Notes: generated by a model from the letters alone, not told the origin. A DNA stretch of 18,898 nucleotides from a candidate division WWE3 bacterium RIFCSPLOWO2_01_FULL_39_13 (GCA_001772665.1 MEVH01000031.1:1-18898); one strand, 5' to 3'; shown: positions 6,457 through 12,819, numbered from the stretch's first letter. Numbers and translations: made by a program.

Positions 6457-7044
6457 CTACTTAATACTCTCTTTTAATCCCTCAGGGCTTAGGTCAATCT
6501 TTAATGTAAATGTTATGATCTTGTCTTCTTTATTAAGTGCGGCATTTTCGAAAAGAACTTCTTTTATTATTTGTGGATCATCAGATTTATCATTCAACAG
6601 ATTTTCTTTGAATTCAGCAATAGGAGAATAAGTACTTGGCGTGGTTCCGGTTAACGTCAGAGTGTTTTCGGAAACATTCCAGTCGGTAAGATTTACAGTC
6701 TCCGGAGTAGTCCTTTTCAGCAAATCCATAAGTTTTGAATAATATCTTCTGTCGTTTAGCAGGAATTCAATTTCCTCAAGCCTGGTACCCAAAACATATC
6801 CTGATTCACCTGCAGGAATAAGCCGAGTAATTTCGCCTTGTTTCTCTGATATATCCTGTTGAATTCTACTAAGCTGAGCTTCGAGGGTTTTATTATAAAT
6901 GAAAATTCCTGCACCGGCGACAACAAATAACCCGACAATGACCAGACCCACCAAAAACCCCCTTTTCTTGTAGCCTTCTCTTGTTTTCGACTCGACTACA
7001 TCGTCAGGAATAAAGTTAATACCGGATGTTAAAGAAGCTGGCAT
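6457..7044 (-). CDS. pilN: Type IV pilus assembly protein PilN
   Basis: This 195-residue bitopic membrane protein carries the PilN signature near the N-terminus: INFIP at 9-13 (canonical INLLP), which docks into a groove of PilM. A membrane helix spans about 29-51 (GFLVGLVIVGLFVVAGAGIF). A coiled coil follows (about 52-80, LEAQLSRIQQDISEKQGEI), and then a small alpha/beta domain with WNVSENTLTLTG, as in other PilN proteins. It sits between pilM (8 nt upstream) and pilO (8 nt downstream). A GGAGG motif lies in the end of pilM, about 13 nt before the ATG, which is long spacing but the only SD-like signal in the operon interior. Confidence 0.92.
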   Translation of the reverse strand: MPASLTSGINFIPDDVVESKTREGYKKRGFLVGLVIVGLFVVAGAGIFIYNKTLEAQLSRIQQDISEKQGEITRLIPAGESGYVLGTRLEEIEFLLNDRRYYSKLMDLLKRTTPETVNLTDWNVSENTLTLTGTTPSTYSPIAEFKENLLNDKSDDPQIIKEVLFENAALNKEDKIITFTLKIDLSPEGLKESIK

Positions 7045-7052
7045 AATATTAC

Positions 7053-8180
7053 TTAATCCTCCTTAAGCGCTGCACCTGCTGCTGCAGCAAACATTGGACC
7101 TAAAAGTTCAAGCCTTGGGTCTGTCGTGTCAACCCCGGATAGATCAAATTTCTTCCAGACTTTGGCAAGCTGAACCTCGGGCAGAACTTCTCCTACTAAA
7201 TATAACATGACATCGGGTATCAATGCACCCCCCCCTGTTAAAATAATCCTTTTTATGCGGTCTTCTTTATCCTTAAGAAATGACTTTTTAATTATATACT
7301 TCTCTGATTTTCTGTATTCCTCAAGGATCAAAGCAACTACAGGCATAATAATCTCTTTTATTTTTCCGTTTAGCTCTTTTTCTTTGAATCCGTATGTGTA
7401 AAGATATTCATTTGCCTGGGTTGCAGAAATATCAAGCTGTTGTGCCAAAACCCGGTTGAAATTACCGACACCCATGTTGACGGTTCTTACGAAACGAAGC
7501 TTGTTTCCAACTGACAGATAGAAATCGATGCTGTTGTACCCCCAGTTGAGAATTAGGGTAGACACATCAGAACTCTCAATTATTGTACTGCGTATTGTAG
7601 AAATGGATACGGGCTCAAGACCTATTGTATCAAGTCCAGCAGAGGAAAATACGTCGAGGTATCTTTCAACCAGATTTCTGTTCACAGCAACTATCAGAAT
7701 ATCTGCAAGCGCCGTCGGATGCTCGCCTTCCTTCATAAATTTCGAGGACAATGACGGCAAATATTTTTCCAGCAATTCTCTTCCGGCGTCATTAGAGTCT
7801 ATACCCTGCTTATGTAAGATTGTGTATTTAAGGTAAACCTCAGAAAGAGCCTGGGGGAGGTGCTGTTCCGATTCCCATTCCACCGCACGTCTAAAACCCT
7901 TTCCATCTATGTATGGCATAGTTATAACTTTGCTGAATACTTTGTTTTCAGGGATTGTTGCGACAACTTTATCTGTATTTAAAGCGTGTTCTTTAATGAA
8001 GTGCTTTATAAACGCAACAGCTTGGGCATTTTCGTCGGCTGAACCTGAAATAATTTTGTCGTAAAGCCCATTTGAGGCAGAAACAACGTACTTTCTTAAT
8101 AAGATGTTGGTTTTGGATTTTTCGACGGATACAGCTTTTATATTATAAGTTCCGATATCCAATCCGATGATAGTCTCCAT
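7053..8180 (-). CDS. pilM: Type IV pilus actin-like ATPase PilM
   Basis: This 375-residue cytoplasmic actin/FtsA-fold protein forms the cytoplasmic part of the pilus alignment complex. Phosphate-1 loop: IIGLDIGTYNIKAV at 4-17. Adenosine motif: RIILTGGGALIPDV near 310-323. SHS2-type elements (VVATIPENKVFSKVITMP, then FRRAVEWESEQHLP) are recognisable. The phosphate-2 region reads LILNWGYNSIDFYL rather than the usual DIG-x-x-x-T pattern, so the catalytic Asp of that loop is replaced by Asn. Downstream pilN and pilO confirm identity. No Shine-Dalgarno precedes ATG 8180; an SD-led 20-codon ORF ends 18 nt upstream. Confidence 0.95.
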   Translation of the reverse strand: METIIGLDIGTYNIKAVSVEKSKTNILLRKYVVSASNGLYDKIISGSADENAQAVAFIKHFIKEHALNTDKVVATIPENKVFSKVITMPYIDGKGFRRAVEWESEQHLPQALSEVYLKYTILHKQGIDSNDAGRELLEKYLPSLSSKFMKEGEHPTALADILIVAVNRNLVERYLDVFSSAGLDTIGLEPVSISTIRSTIIESSDVSTLILNWGYNSIDFYLSVGNKLRFVRTVNMGVGNFNRVLAQQLDISATQANEYLYTYGFKEKELNGKIKEIIMPVVALILEEYRKSEKYIIKKSFLKDKEDRIKRIILTGGGALIPDVMLYLVGEVLPEVQLAKVWKKFDLSGVDTTDPRLELLGPMFAAAAGAALKED

Positions 8181-8198
8181 AAGGGCAGTCTGGAAATT

Positions 8199-8261
8199 TT
8201 AAACACTTTGCTTTACAGTATACAGCTTATCATGTTTAGGTTGAAGGTAAGTATACGCCAT
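8199..8261 (-). CDS. Possible 20-residue leader peptide upstream of pilM
   Basis: ATG 8261 opens a 20-codon ORF (beginning MAYTYLQPKH) that stops 18 nt before pilM. It is preceded by a perfect AGGAGG (plus-strand 8272-8277) with 10-nt spacing. The SD lies in the loop of a predicted hairpin, GGTTC/GAACC (8264-8268 with 8284-8288). It could be a leader peptide coupling ribosomes onto pilM, which has no SD of its own. It is too short to be supported by homology, so it remains tentative. Confidence 0.35.
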   Translation of the reverse strand: MAYTYLQPKHDKLYTVKQSV

Positions 8262-8294
8262 TGGGTTCTTCCCTCCTAAAGCCGAACCTCAACC
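8239..8294. promoter_or_regulatory. Stem-loop holding a Shine-Dalgarno upstream of pilM
   Basis: Inverted repeats GGTTC/GAACC (8264-8268 and 8284-8288), and an outer imperfect GGTTGAAGG/CCTCAACC pair (8239-8247 and 8287-8294, sharing 2 nt with the first), surround AGGAGG on the minus strand. Alternative pairings could hide or expose this SD. It is a candidate regulatory leader of the pilMNO operon. Confidence 0.3.
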
Positions 8295-8364
8295 AATATT
8301 CTGAGATTCTTATTTTCCACAAGAGACTGTTCGACTTAATTCATCGTTATTATGTCGATTAAAG

Positions 8365-8452
8365 CCCCTGACTCCTGTCAAGGGATGGATAGGCGTCCGC
8401 CTAAGGCTGACTCACGAAGTGAAGGCATAGGAAACCGCCAACTTCAGTTGGC
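8365..8452. repeat. Second cluster of small hairpins
   Basis: Four hairpins lie in about 90 bp between the metallopeptidase gene and pilM: CCC-TGAC/GTCA-A-GGG (about 8366-8386), TAGGCG-TC-CGCCTA (8390-8403), TCAC-GAA-GTGA (8412-8422) and GCCAAC-TTCA-GTTGGC (8437-8452). The last begins 5 nt downstream of the metallopeptidase stop and may serve as a transcript end, but it has no T-tract. The hairpins are similar in style to the block at 5009-5198, with which they share TCACTTCGT (reverse strand here). No gene lies between 8262 and 8457. Confidence 0.6.
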
Positions 8453-8457
8453 AGTAT

Positions 8458-9129
8458 TCACTTTAATAATTTGGCCAAACAGACTCCGTAAACCGTGTAC
8501 CATCCAAACTCAAGCGGTGTTTCGTCCTTGTATATTTGTCCGATGTCTTTATATGCAAACTGAAAAAACGCGTTAACAAAGGTCGTCACTGCCACAGGCT
8601 CGAGACCCAGCTCTTTCGTATAAAACTCATAGAATCCGAGAACATATTCCCCAAAATCTAGTGAATATAAATAACTACGGGAATCCTTATCCTTAACTTG
8701 ATTGTCAAATCTATGCTGTAACCTTATTGCCTCGAATTCACGCTCATATTTAGTCTTCTTTGATCTATCTTTCGTTATGTAATGGCCAATCTCATGGATC
8801 AGATAACTGGCTTCTCCGGCATTAAACTTATCCCTGTACGGGAAGTCGAGATGTATATGCATAATTCCTTTAGAGTCTTTTTTGGTAACACAATATTTAT
8901 ATTTTGCATCAAAAATAAATACGGATCTATCCTTGAATACCCTATGACTTTCTGGAATAAGACACTCCAAGTCCGCAATACTGTACCTGTCGTGACCTAA
9001 TTTCCAGCTATCAGACCCCATCTTTCCCCGGATTTTAACCATAGTTTTTACACCATCAAAAAAGGCATAGTGTACCTGATCCCACGTCAGTCCTAATTTT
9101 TCTATTTTTCTTAAGTATTTTTTATCCAT
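8458..9129 (-). CDS. Predicted zinc metallopeptidase (HEIGH motif), unknown family
   Basis: This 223-residue protein is soluble, with no signal or membrane segment. Residues 112-116 are HEIGH (context YLIHEIGHYITK), the HExxH zinc-binding and catalytic motif. A plausible third ligand is a Glu in the following helix (EREFEAIRLQH, 129-139), as in gluzincin and ImmA/IrrE-like folds. The rest is not recognised, so substrate and pathway are unknown. The start at ATG 9129 is preferred over GTG 9213: the longer form would be read through a palindrome and has an unlike composition. The 20-codon SD-led ORF at 9135-9197 ends 5 nt before this ATG, suggesting translational coupling since the gene lacks its own SD. 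Confidence 0.7.
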   Translation of the reverse strand: MDKKYLRKIEKLGLTWDQVHYAFFDGVKTMVKIRGKMGSDSWKLGHDRYSIADLECLIPESHRVFKDRSVFIFDAKYKYCVTKKDSKGIMHIHLDFPYRDKFNAGEASYLIHEIGHYITKDRSKKTKYEREFEAIRLQHRFDNQVKDKDSRSYLYSLDFGEYVLGFYEFYTKELGLEPVAVTTFVNAFFQFAYKDIGQIYKDETPLEFGWYTVYGVCLAKLLK

Positions 9130-9134
9130 AATAT

Positions 9135-9197
9135 TTAAGGAAAAGGACAGGCTATTTTGTACGAGTGGTTGACACCACAATGTAATAGCCTGCCCAC
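9135..9197 (-). CDS. Possible 20-residue leader peptide before the metallopeptidase gene
   Basis: GTG 9197 opens a 20-codon ORF (beginning MGRLLHCGVNH) whose TAA ends 5 nt before ATG 9129. It is preceded by GGGAGGAAG at suitable spacing. It is encoded across the nested palindrome 9145-9195. Arrangement and SD favour translation, but the short length means chance is possible. Confidence 0.3.
   Translation of the reverse strand: MGRLLHCGVNHSYKIACPFP
9145..9195. repeat. Nested inverted repeat upstream of the metallopeptidase gene
   Basis: The outer arms 9145-9156 and 9184-9195 pair over 12 bp with one mismatch (core CAGGCTATT/AATAGCCTG). They enclose a second hairpin, GTGGT-TGAC-ACCAC (9165-9178). 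The element is well above chance for its size. It could be an RNA control structure in the mini-ORF, a DNA operator, or the end of a lost mobile element. Confidence 0.7.
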
Positions 9198-9234
9198 TAA
9201 CTCTTCCTCCCACTGCTTGAGGCTATGCGATGCG

Positions 9235-9426
9235 TTATCGCTTTCCTCCCTTATCAGCAGGTGGAGGCGGGGGCGGTGCCGGCCTCGGTCGCGGTGTTTC
9301 TTCTGGTCTCATTTGACACCTCACTTCGGCGGTGGCAGCGGCGGTTGAGGATAAGGACACGGTGGCCTTGGCCTGATGTCTCCTTTGTCCCCACGACACA
9401 CTAACTTCCAGCGCACCATTTCGCAC
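9235..9426 (-). CDS. Small proline-rich protein of unknown function
   Basis: A 63-codon ORF with the strong ribosome-binding site AAAAGGAGGTG ending 5 nt before ATG 9426. The N-terminal half is Ala/Ser/Thr-rich; the C-terminal third is an Arg-Pro/poly-Pro tail (PRPRPAPPPPPP) ending DKGGKR. The stretch is visibly richer in G+C than its neighbours. The SD is the main support, since no family is recognised and low-complexity sequence can give spurious ORFs. No signal peptide or membrane segment is present. It is in the same orientation as the metallopeptidase gene and may be co-transcribed with it. Confidence 0.5.
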   Translation of the reverse strand: MRNGALEVSVSWGQRRHQAKATVSLSSTAAATAEVRCQMRPEETPRPRPAPPPPPPADKGGKR

Positions 9427-9456
9427 CTCCTTTTGGTGTGGCGCACTTGCCCCTTT

Positions 9457-9498
9457 GCATATCTCGATTGATATGCCATAGCAAATTCTATCTGCTAT
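9457..9498. repeat. Two adjacent hairpins upstream of the proline-rich ORF
   Basis: GCATATC-TCGATT-GATATGC (9457-9476) and ATAGCA/TGCTAT (9478-9483 with 9493-9498) stand side by side between the decayed gene at 9536-9699 and the proline-rich ORF. They may be operator sites or a transcript end; no T-tract is seen. Nothing else was found in 9427-9535. Confidence 0.45.
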
Positions 9499-9535
9499 CG
9501 CACATCAATTTCTTTTGAATGCTTACAGCGGAAAT

Positions 9536-9699
9536 TTAAGTCCCTTTCCTACGCTCTATCCATTTCAATAAATACTCCCACTGTTTTTTCCGTTCTTTAG
9601 AAACTCATTACACGCGTCTCAGATAGCTTTGACCTCATTTTTTAGAATTGCATAGGCCACATTACCCTCTTTTTTAGTTTGCTCAATTGTTATTTTCAT
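9536..9699 (-). pseudogene. Decayed small gene after the HAD hydrolase
   Basis: ATG 9699, one base after the HAD stop, opens a frame starting MKITIEQTKKEGNVAYAILK that halts at TGA 9619-9621. Reading past the stop gives DACNEFLK, then a shift to another frame gives KERKKQWEYLLKWIERRKGT and a TAA at 9536. The continuous protein-like sense across one nonsense codon and one frameshift suggests a broken gene of about 54 codons. The last part matches DNA at the end of the upstream gene (10029-10065) at about 80%. An intact 26-residue peptide is the alternative reading. Confidence 0.45.
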
Positions 9700-9700
9700 C

Positions 9701-10027
9701 TCAAATAAAATATTTAACCATGTCGTTCCAGTTAGTGAATCTTATTCCTCTATCGTCTATGTATGCAAGAGCTTCTGGTTTCTGGCCGGCTACTTTATAT
9801 CCCCACGACGTTGATGTTTCGTCCTGCTTCTTTTTTATCCATTCATGGATTGCATCAACATCCATTCTAGTAGTATGTATAATGATATGAAAGCCACACT
9901 TAACAAGCAGATCTAGTTTCTCAAAAGCTCCCTCAACCGCATCATCGTATATGCTACCATCCTTCCATCCTTCACTGTACTTGTGTATTACCCCGTCAAA
10001 ATCCACTGCTATTGTTTTGCTATTCAC
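9701..10027 (-). CDS. Short HAD-superfamily hydrolase
   Basis: This 108-residue protein carries the HAD motifs: VDFDGV with nucleophile Asp9 and acid/base Asp11; the motif II Thr in HTTR (52-53); motif III Lys83 and the acidic pair Asp91-Asp92 in KPEALAYIDDRGIRF. This matches the small, capless HAD proteins common in phages and bacteria, usually annotated as phosphatases or polynucleotide-kinase-like phosphatase domains. The substrate is unknown. The start codon is GTG 10027, overlapping the stop of the preceding gene by 4 nt (GTGA), which implies translational coupling. All key catalytic residues are present, so it is probably active. Confidence 0.85.
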   Translation of the reverse strand: MNSKTIAVDFDGVIHKYSEGWKDGSIYDDAVEGAFEKLDLLVKCGFHIIIHTTRMDVDAIHEWIKKKQDETSTSWGYKVAGQKPEALAYIDDRGIRFTNWNDMVKYFI

Positions 10028-10278
10028 GATGTTCTTTCCATTTCTATAAATACTCCAACCATTTTTTCTTTCTTTGTTTTATGTGTTTTAATCCAGTTAA
10101 GTTTTACCAGATTATAACGATTACCGACGATTTCTTCTGCTATTTCCGCCTTCTTTTTGTTATTGATTTTCAATTTGCTTGATAGATCATTCAAAATAAG
10201 GTCAATTTTATTATCCCTTTTTCCTTCAGTAAACATTTTAATGTCGCCCCGCGTTATTTTGTAAGATGCGATACCCAT
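10024..10278 (-). CDS. Small basic protein of unknown function
   Basis: 84 residues from ATG 10278, highly charged and Lys-rich, mostly helical in appearance (KIDLILNDLSSKLKINNKKKAEIAEEIV, in part), with no recognised domain. The same frame is open upstream to ATG 10407 (127 residues), but that adds a hydrophobic stretch coded by promoter-like AT-rich DNA and would overlap the start of the regulator gene at 10379. A TTGACC-17-TATTTT promoter ending 13 nt before ATG 10278 supports the shorter form. Its stop overlaps the HAD start by 4 nt. Its last 40 nt resemble DNA at 9552-9588, and the +1 frame there would continue with a KW-x-EYL-like phrase, so its C-terminus may be a frameshifted version of an older protein end. 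Confidence 0.55.
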   Translation of the reverse strand: MGIASYKITRGDIKMFTEGKRDNKIDLILNDLSSKLKINNKKKAEIAEEIVGNRYNLVKLNWIKTHKTKKEKMVGVFIEMERTS

Positions 10279-10291
10279 TATGTTTACTAAA

Positions 10292-10320
10292 AAAATACCA
10301 TATACAATTATTATGGTCAA
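10292..10320 (-). promoter_or_regulatory. Promoter of the small-protein/HAD operon
   Basis: The -35 TTGACC (10315-10320), a 17-nt spacer and the -10 TATTTT (10292-10297) lie on the minus strand. Transcription would start about 7 nt before ATG 10278. Confidence 0.45.
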
Positions 10321-10324
10321 ATGC

Positions 10325-10358
10325 TTGACGCAAGTAATTGCATTTATCTTTTGACGCA
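10325..10358. promoter_or_regulatory. Direct repeat TTGACGCA x2, candidate regulator operator
   Basis: TTGACGCA occurs at 10325-10332 and 10351-10358, a 26-bp period, in the intergenic space between the small-protein/HAD operon and the XRE regulator gene, just before the regulator's -10 box. This is a fitting place for autoregulation and control of both directions. Function is inferred from position only. Confidence 0.4.
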
Positions 10359-10365
10359 TATTTTG

Positions 10366-10371
10366 TATAAT
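10366..10371 (+). promoter_or_regulatory. -10 box (TATAAT) for the XRE regulator gene
   Basis: A perfect TATAAT ends 7 nt before ATG 10379, so the mRNA should be leaderless; no Shine-Dalgarno is present. No -35 at normal spacing is evident, which fits an activator-dependent or weak promoter. Confidence 0.6.
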
Positions 10372-10378
10372 TAACAAA

Positions 10379-11197
10379 ATGTCAGCATCACTAGGAGGAT
10401 TAATCAAAGACTATAGAGTCCAGAAGAACCTTTCACAGCTTGAAATAGCCTTTGCCCTTGGATGGAAAGAACCTTCACGCCTAAGCCGTATAGAGCAAGG
10501 AAGGGTGTCAAACCCCCCTCGGGAATTAATAGATCGGATCATCGAAGTCATGGATCTGAAAGAAGAAGAAAAAAACCACCTCTTATTAATCGGAAACTAC
10601 CTGCCGACACAAGAAGAAATAGAAAAAATCAGAAAAGAAGTCAACCCAATCATAAACAACTGGCCGTACCCGGCATACGTCCTCGACTTCAGCTGGAGAT
10701 TTTTAGCGTGGAATGAGAGAACATCGTGGGTTTATGAAATTACTGAAAAGGCAAAACCACAAATCATCAAAAACATGAACAGAACAATAGAGATGGTGTT
10801 TAACCCTCAATTTATTCAAAACAGATTACTAGATGGGAAAGAACTCGAAAAGTGGCACGAATCATTATTACAAAAATTAATACTCTTCAAATTTAACCAA
10901 CAAGCTAGAACTAAAGAACTTTGGTACAGAGATTTTATTTCCCAAATGATGGATAATGAACTTTTTACACATCTGTGGCCCAAGGCTAGGTTGTCTAAAG
11001 AAATTGCAGAACTAGATAAATATGAAAGGAAGTCTATTGTTAATATAAGGAACACAAAAAGTAGATTAGAGTTTCACATATTTAAGGTTCCTCTTCTGCT
11101 CGATCCTCGGTTTGAAATAGATTTCCACGTTCCGACAAACCAGAATACTCACGCACAATTCAAGAACTCAAAGCATGGAAAAAACCTGCCTCCTTAG
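10379..11197 (+). CDS. XRE-family transcriptional regulator with MmyB-like C-terminal domain
   Basis: 272 residues. A Cro/CI-type helix-turn-helix spans about 5-62 (LIKDYRVQKNLSQLEIAFAL, then a recognition helix around EPSRLSRIEQGR). The remaining 200 residues begin with YPAYVLDFSWRFLAWNERTS, the characteristic start of the MmyB/MltR-like ligand-binding (PAS-like) domain, where 'vlD..w.vlaWN' is conserved. It is thus a ligand-responsive DNA-binding regulator; the ligand is unknown. It is divergent from the small-protein/HAD operon, with repeated TTGACGCA sites between. The C-terminal 25 residues are polar and weakly conserved. Its 3' end faces the GlcG-like gene, 8 nt away, with no hairpin between them. 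Confidence 0.85.
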   Translation: MSASLGGLIKDYRVQKNLSQLEIAFALGWKEPSRLSRIEQGRVSNPPRELIDRIIEVMDLKEEEKNHLLLIGNYLPTQEEIEKIRKEVNPIINNWPYPAYVLDFSWRFLAWNERTSWVYEITEKAKPQIIKNMNRTIEMVFNPQFIQNRLLDGKELEKWHESLLQKLILFKFNQQARTKELWYRDFISQMMDNELFTHLWPKARLSKEIAELDKYERKSIVNIRNTKSRLEFHIFKVPLLLDPRFEIDFHVPTNQNTHAQFKNSKHGKNLPP

Positions 11198-11205
11198 ATT
11201 ATTGG

Positions 11206-11625
11206 TTATTTAATATGAGCCTTCAGTATCTCGACTGCTTTTTTAGCACAAAGTGTATCTTGAGTAACATCCGAAGATCCACCTACGCCAACTCCACCAA
11301 CAACATTTCCATCAATTATTACTGGTAATCCTCCTTCGATTGTTGTCAGTTTACCAGGCAATATATTAACAATATTGTAATAGGGGCTACCAGGAATTGA
11401 GTATTTGGCAATATCAGCGGTGGGAAGCCCCAAAGTCGCTGAAGTATAGGCTTTCTGATACGCAAACTCAGGGCTTACAACAAAAGCTCCGTCCATTTTA
11501 GCAAGATTAACAATTATTCCGTGCTCATCAACCACCGCGATAGAAATTTTTATACCGAGACCCTCTGCTTCCTTTTGCGCATCCTCTATCGCAACCTTAG
11601 CTATTTTATTTGTCAACATAATCAT
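11206..11625 (-). CDS. GlcG/HbpS-like (DUF336, PduO C-terminal type) protein
   Basis: A 139-residue single-domain protein typical of the Haem_degrading/DUF336 family. It has the phrase ISIAVVDEHGIIVNLAKMDGA (27-47), the central FAYQKAYTSATLGLPT (54-69), and GGLPVIIDGNVVGGVGVGGSS near 98-118, the glycine-rich family signature. Members bind haem or corrinoid-type ligands, or act as accessory proteins in metabolic loci; the ligand here is unknown. A textbook Shine-Dalgarno AAGGAGGTGA (plus-strand 11632-11641) fixes ATG 11625 over the ATG two codons later. It lies 39 nt downstream of the methyltransferase gene in the same direction and is possibly co-transcribed. Confidence 0.9.
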   Translation of the reverse strand: MIMLTNKIAKVAIEDAQKEAEGLGIKISIAVVDEHGIIVNLAKMDGAFVVSPEFAYQKAYTSATLGLPTADIAKYSIPGSPYYNIVNILPGKLTTIEGGLPVIIDGNVVGGVGVGGSSDVTQDTLCAKKAVEILKAHIK

Positions 11626-11651
11626 TTATTTTCACCTCCTTAACCATCAAC

Positions 11652-11665
11652 AAAACCCGGGTTTT
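11652..11665. promoter_or_regulatory. 14-bp perfect palindrome AAAACCCGGGTTTT
   Basis: A perfect dyad overlaps the first base of the methyltransferase stop codon and lies 11 nt upstream of the SD of the GlcG-like gene. As DNA it could be an operator; as RNA a weak 5-bp hairpin (CCGG loop) followed by T/A-rich sequence. Either reading is uncertain. Confidence 0.35.
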
Positions 11666-12810
11666 TAACTTACAAATTTACTAATAAATTCATCAAAGTC
11701 TTCCCCTTTCCAAACCTCAGTACAACGACCACCATTCCAGCCAAGAACATGCAACGGCATCCACCTAGTATGGCTGGAAAGAACAAAGGTATTGTAAGAG
11801 TTAGGCCCGCTCCAATTAATGTTAGTATCGAAACCAGATGGATTTTTAGGATCTTTAGAAAAGAAGTCTTGAACAATAATCGTACCGTCATCTTCCAATA
11901 ATTTTTTGGCATTACTAATCGCTTTTACCTTCAAACTGTCCGGCAGCTGATATAGAGTGGTTAAAATGGTAACAAAATCTACCCTTTTATCACCAAATAA
12001 TGCCGGGAAGCTAGGCTCAGTTATATCTGCCTGAATAAACCTTTGCCCGACTTTACCCACTCTGATCCTTGCCTCAAACTCCTTTTCTCTGCGATCCTCC
12101 CCATCAATTATTTCCGACGGATAATAACTACAGGCAAATCTCCAACTAATAGCAACATCTGATAGTGGGTGTTCCTTATCAACTGCGTAAAGCTGAATTC
12201 TACCAAGTTTTTCGAACCGAGTCGCGTCGGTGACAAATCCACCTGTATTGTCAGTAAACTCGGCAAAAGACTCCCTAATTATTATACCTGGGAAACCTAA
12301 ATCTCCACCACATCCTAAATCAGCTACTGACACGTCTTTATAAGGACACAAAGTCGTAATTAATGATAACGGTGGAAGGTATCGCTGATACTTTGTTGTT
12401 GTTGTATTTCTTTCTAAGGTGGCTAATAATTCGGAATAAAAGGACACGTCATCTGTTAATTTCATGATATACTCTTTCCATTTTCTCTTTGTTTCGTACC
12501 CGTGAGGATAACCATCTTTTGTAAATAATAGCTGGGACTGAACAGCACGAAACATCAAGTTGGCTAAGGAGGCTGGAGGAAGATCAGGTCTTTGTGCCAC
12601 CACATCTCCCAACAACTTGATCACAGATTCATCCCCACAAACAACTGCATCAGATATTGTGCGGTAAAAGGTGCCTATCACGGGATCCTTTCCCGGAGGA
12701 CTACCAGCTTGCACGTCTATTACTTCAAGCAACTTAGCGGCACCATTTAATCTATCAAGTCTGCATTTCTCTGCTATATCCTGACAATCCTGAGCAACTC
12801 TATAATCCAT
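11665..12810 (-). CDS. SAM-dependent methyltransferase (class I), unknown substrate
   Basis: 381 residues. The C-terminal half is a Rossmann methyltransferase: motif I VADLGCGGDLGFPG (162-175), an acidic ribose-binding position at Asp211 (IQLYAVDKEH), then FIQADITEP (258-266), a motif IV-like region DFVTILTTLYQLP (278-290) and a post-motif strand DDGTIIVQDFF (307-317). The N-terminal 140 residues are an unrecognised helical region that may bind the substrate (LPPASLANLMFRAVQSQLLF). It is too long for a simple SAM methyltransferase and lacks the NPPY motif of base N6-methylases, so a small molecule, protein or RNA substrate is possible. ATG 12810 lies about 10 nt after a TATTAT -10 box; no SD is present. 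Confidence 0.8.
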   Translation of the reverse strand: MDYRVAQDCQDIAEKCRLDRLNGAAKLLEVIDVQAGSPPGKDPVIGTFYRTISDAVVCGDESVIKLLGDVVAQRPDLPPASLANLMFRAVQSQLLFTKDGYPHGYETKRKWKEYIMKLTDDVSFYSELLATLERNTTTTKYQRYLPPLSLITTLCPYKDVSVADLGCGGDLGFPGIIIRESFAEFTDNTGGFVTDATRFEKLGRIQLYAVDKEHPLSDVAISWRFACSYYPSEIIDGEDRREKEFEARIRVGKVGQRFIQADITEPSFPALFGDKRVDFVTILTTLYQLPDSLKVKAISNAKKLLEDDGTIIVQDFFSKDPKNPSGFDTNINWSGPNSYNTFVLSSHTRWMPLHVLGWNGGRCTEVWKGEDFDEFISKFVS

Positions 12811-12819
12811 TACAAGGCT

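Noticed and set aside
9130..9213. Longer metallopeptidase start at GTG 9213
   Set aside because: The added 28 residues are read through a nested palindrome and look unlike the rest. The SD nearby instead fits a different frame (GTG 9197).
9619..9621. TGA read as glycine (alternative code seen in some candidate phyla)
   Set aside because: TGA terminates other genes here at sensible positions, including the kinase, the HAD hydrolase and the partial pilin. The locus also has a frameshift, which indicates decay.
10279..10407. Longer start (ATG 10407) with an apparent membrane segment for the small basic protein
   Set aside because: It is coded by promoter-like AT-rich DNA, overlaps the start of the divergent regulator, and a promoter lies just before the shorter start. 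Not fully excluded.
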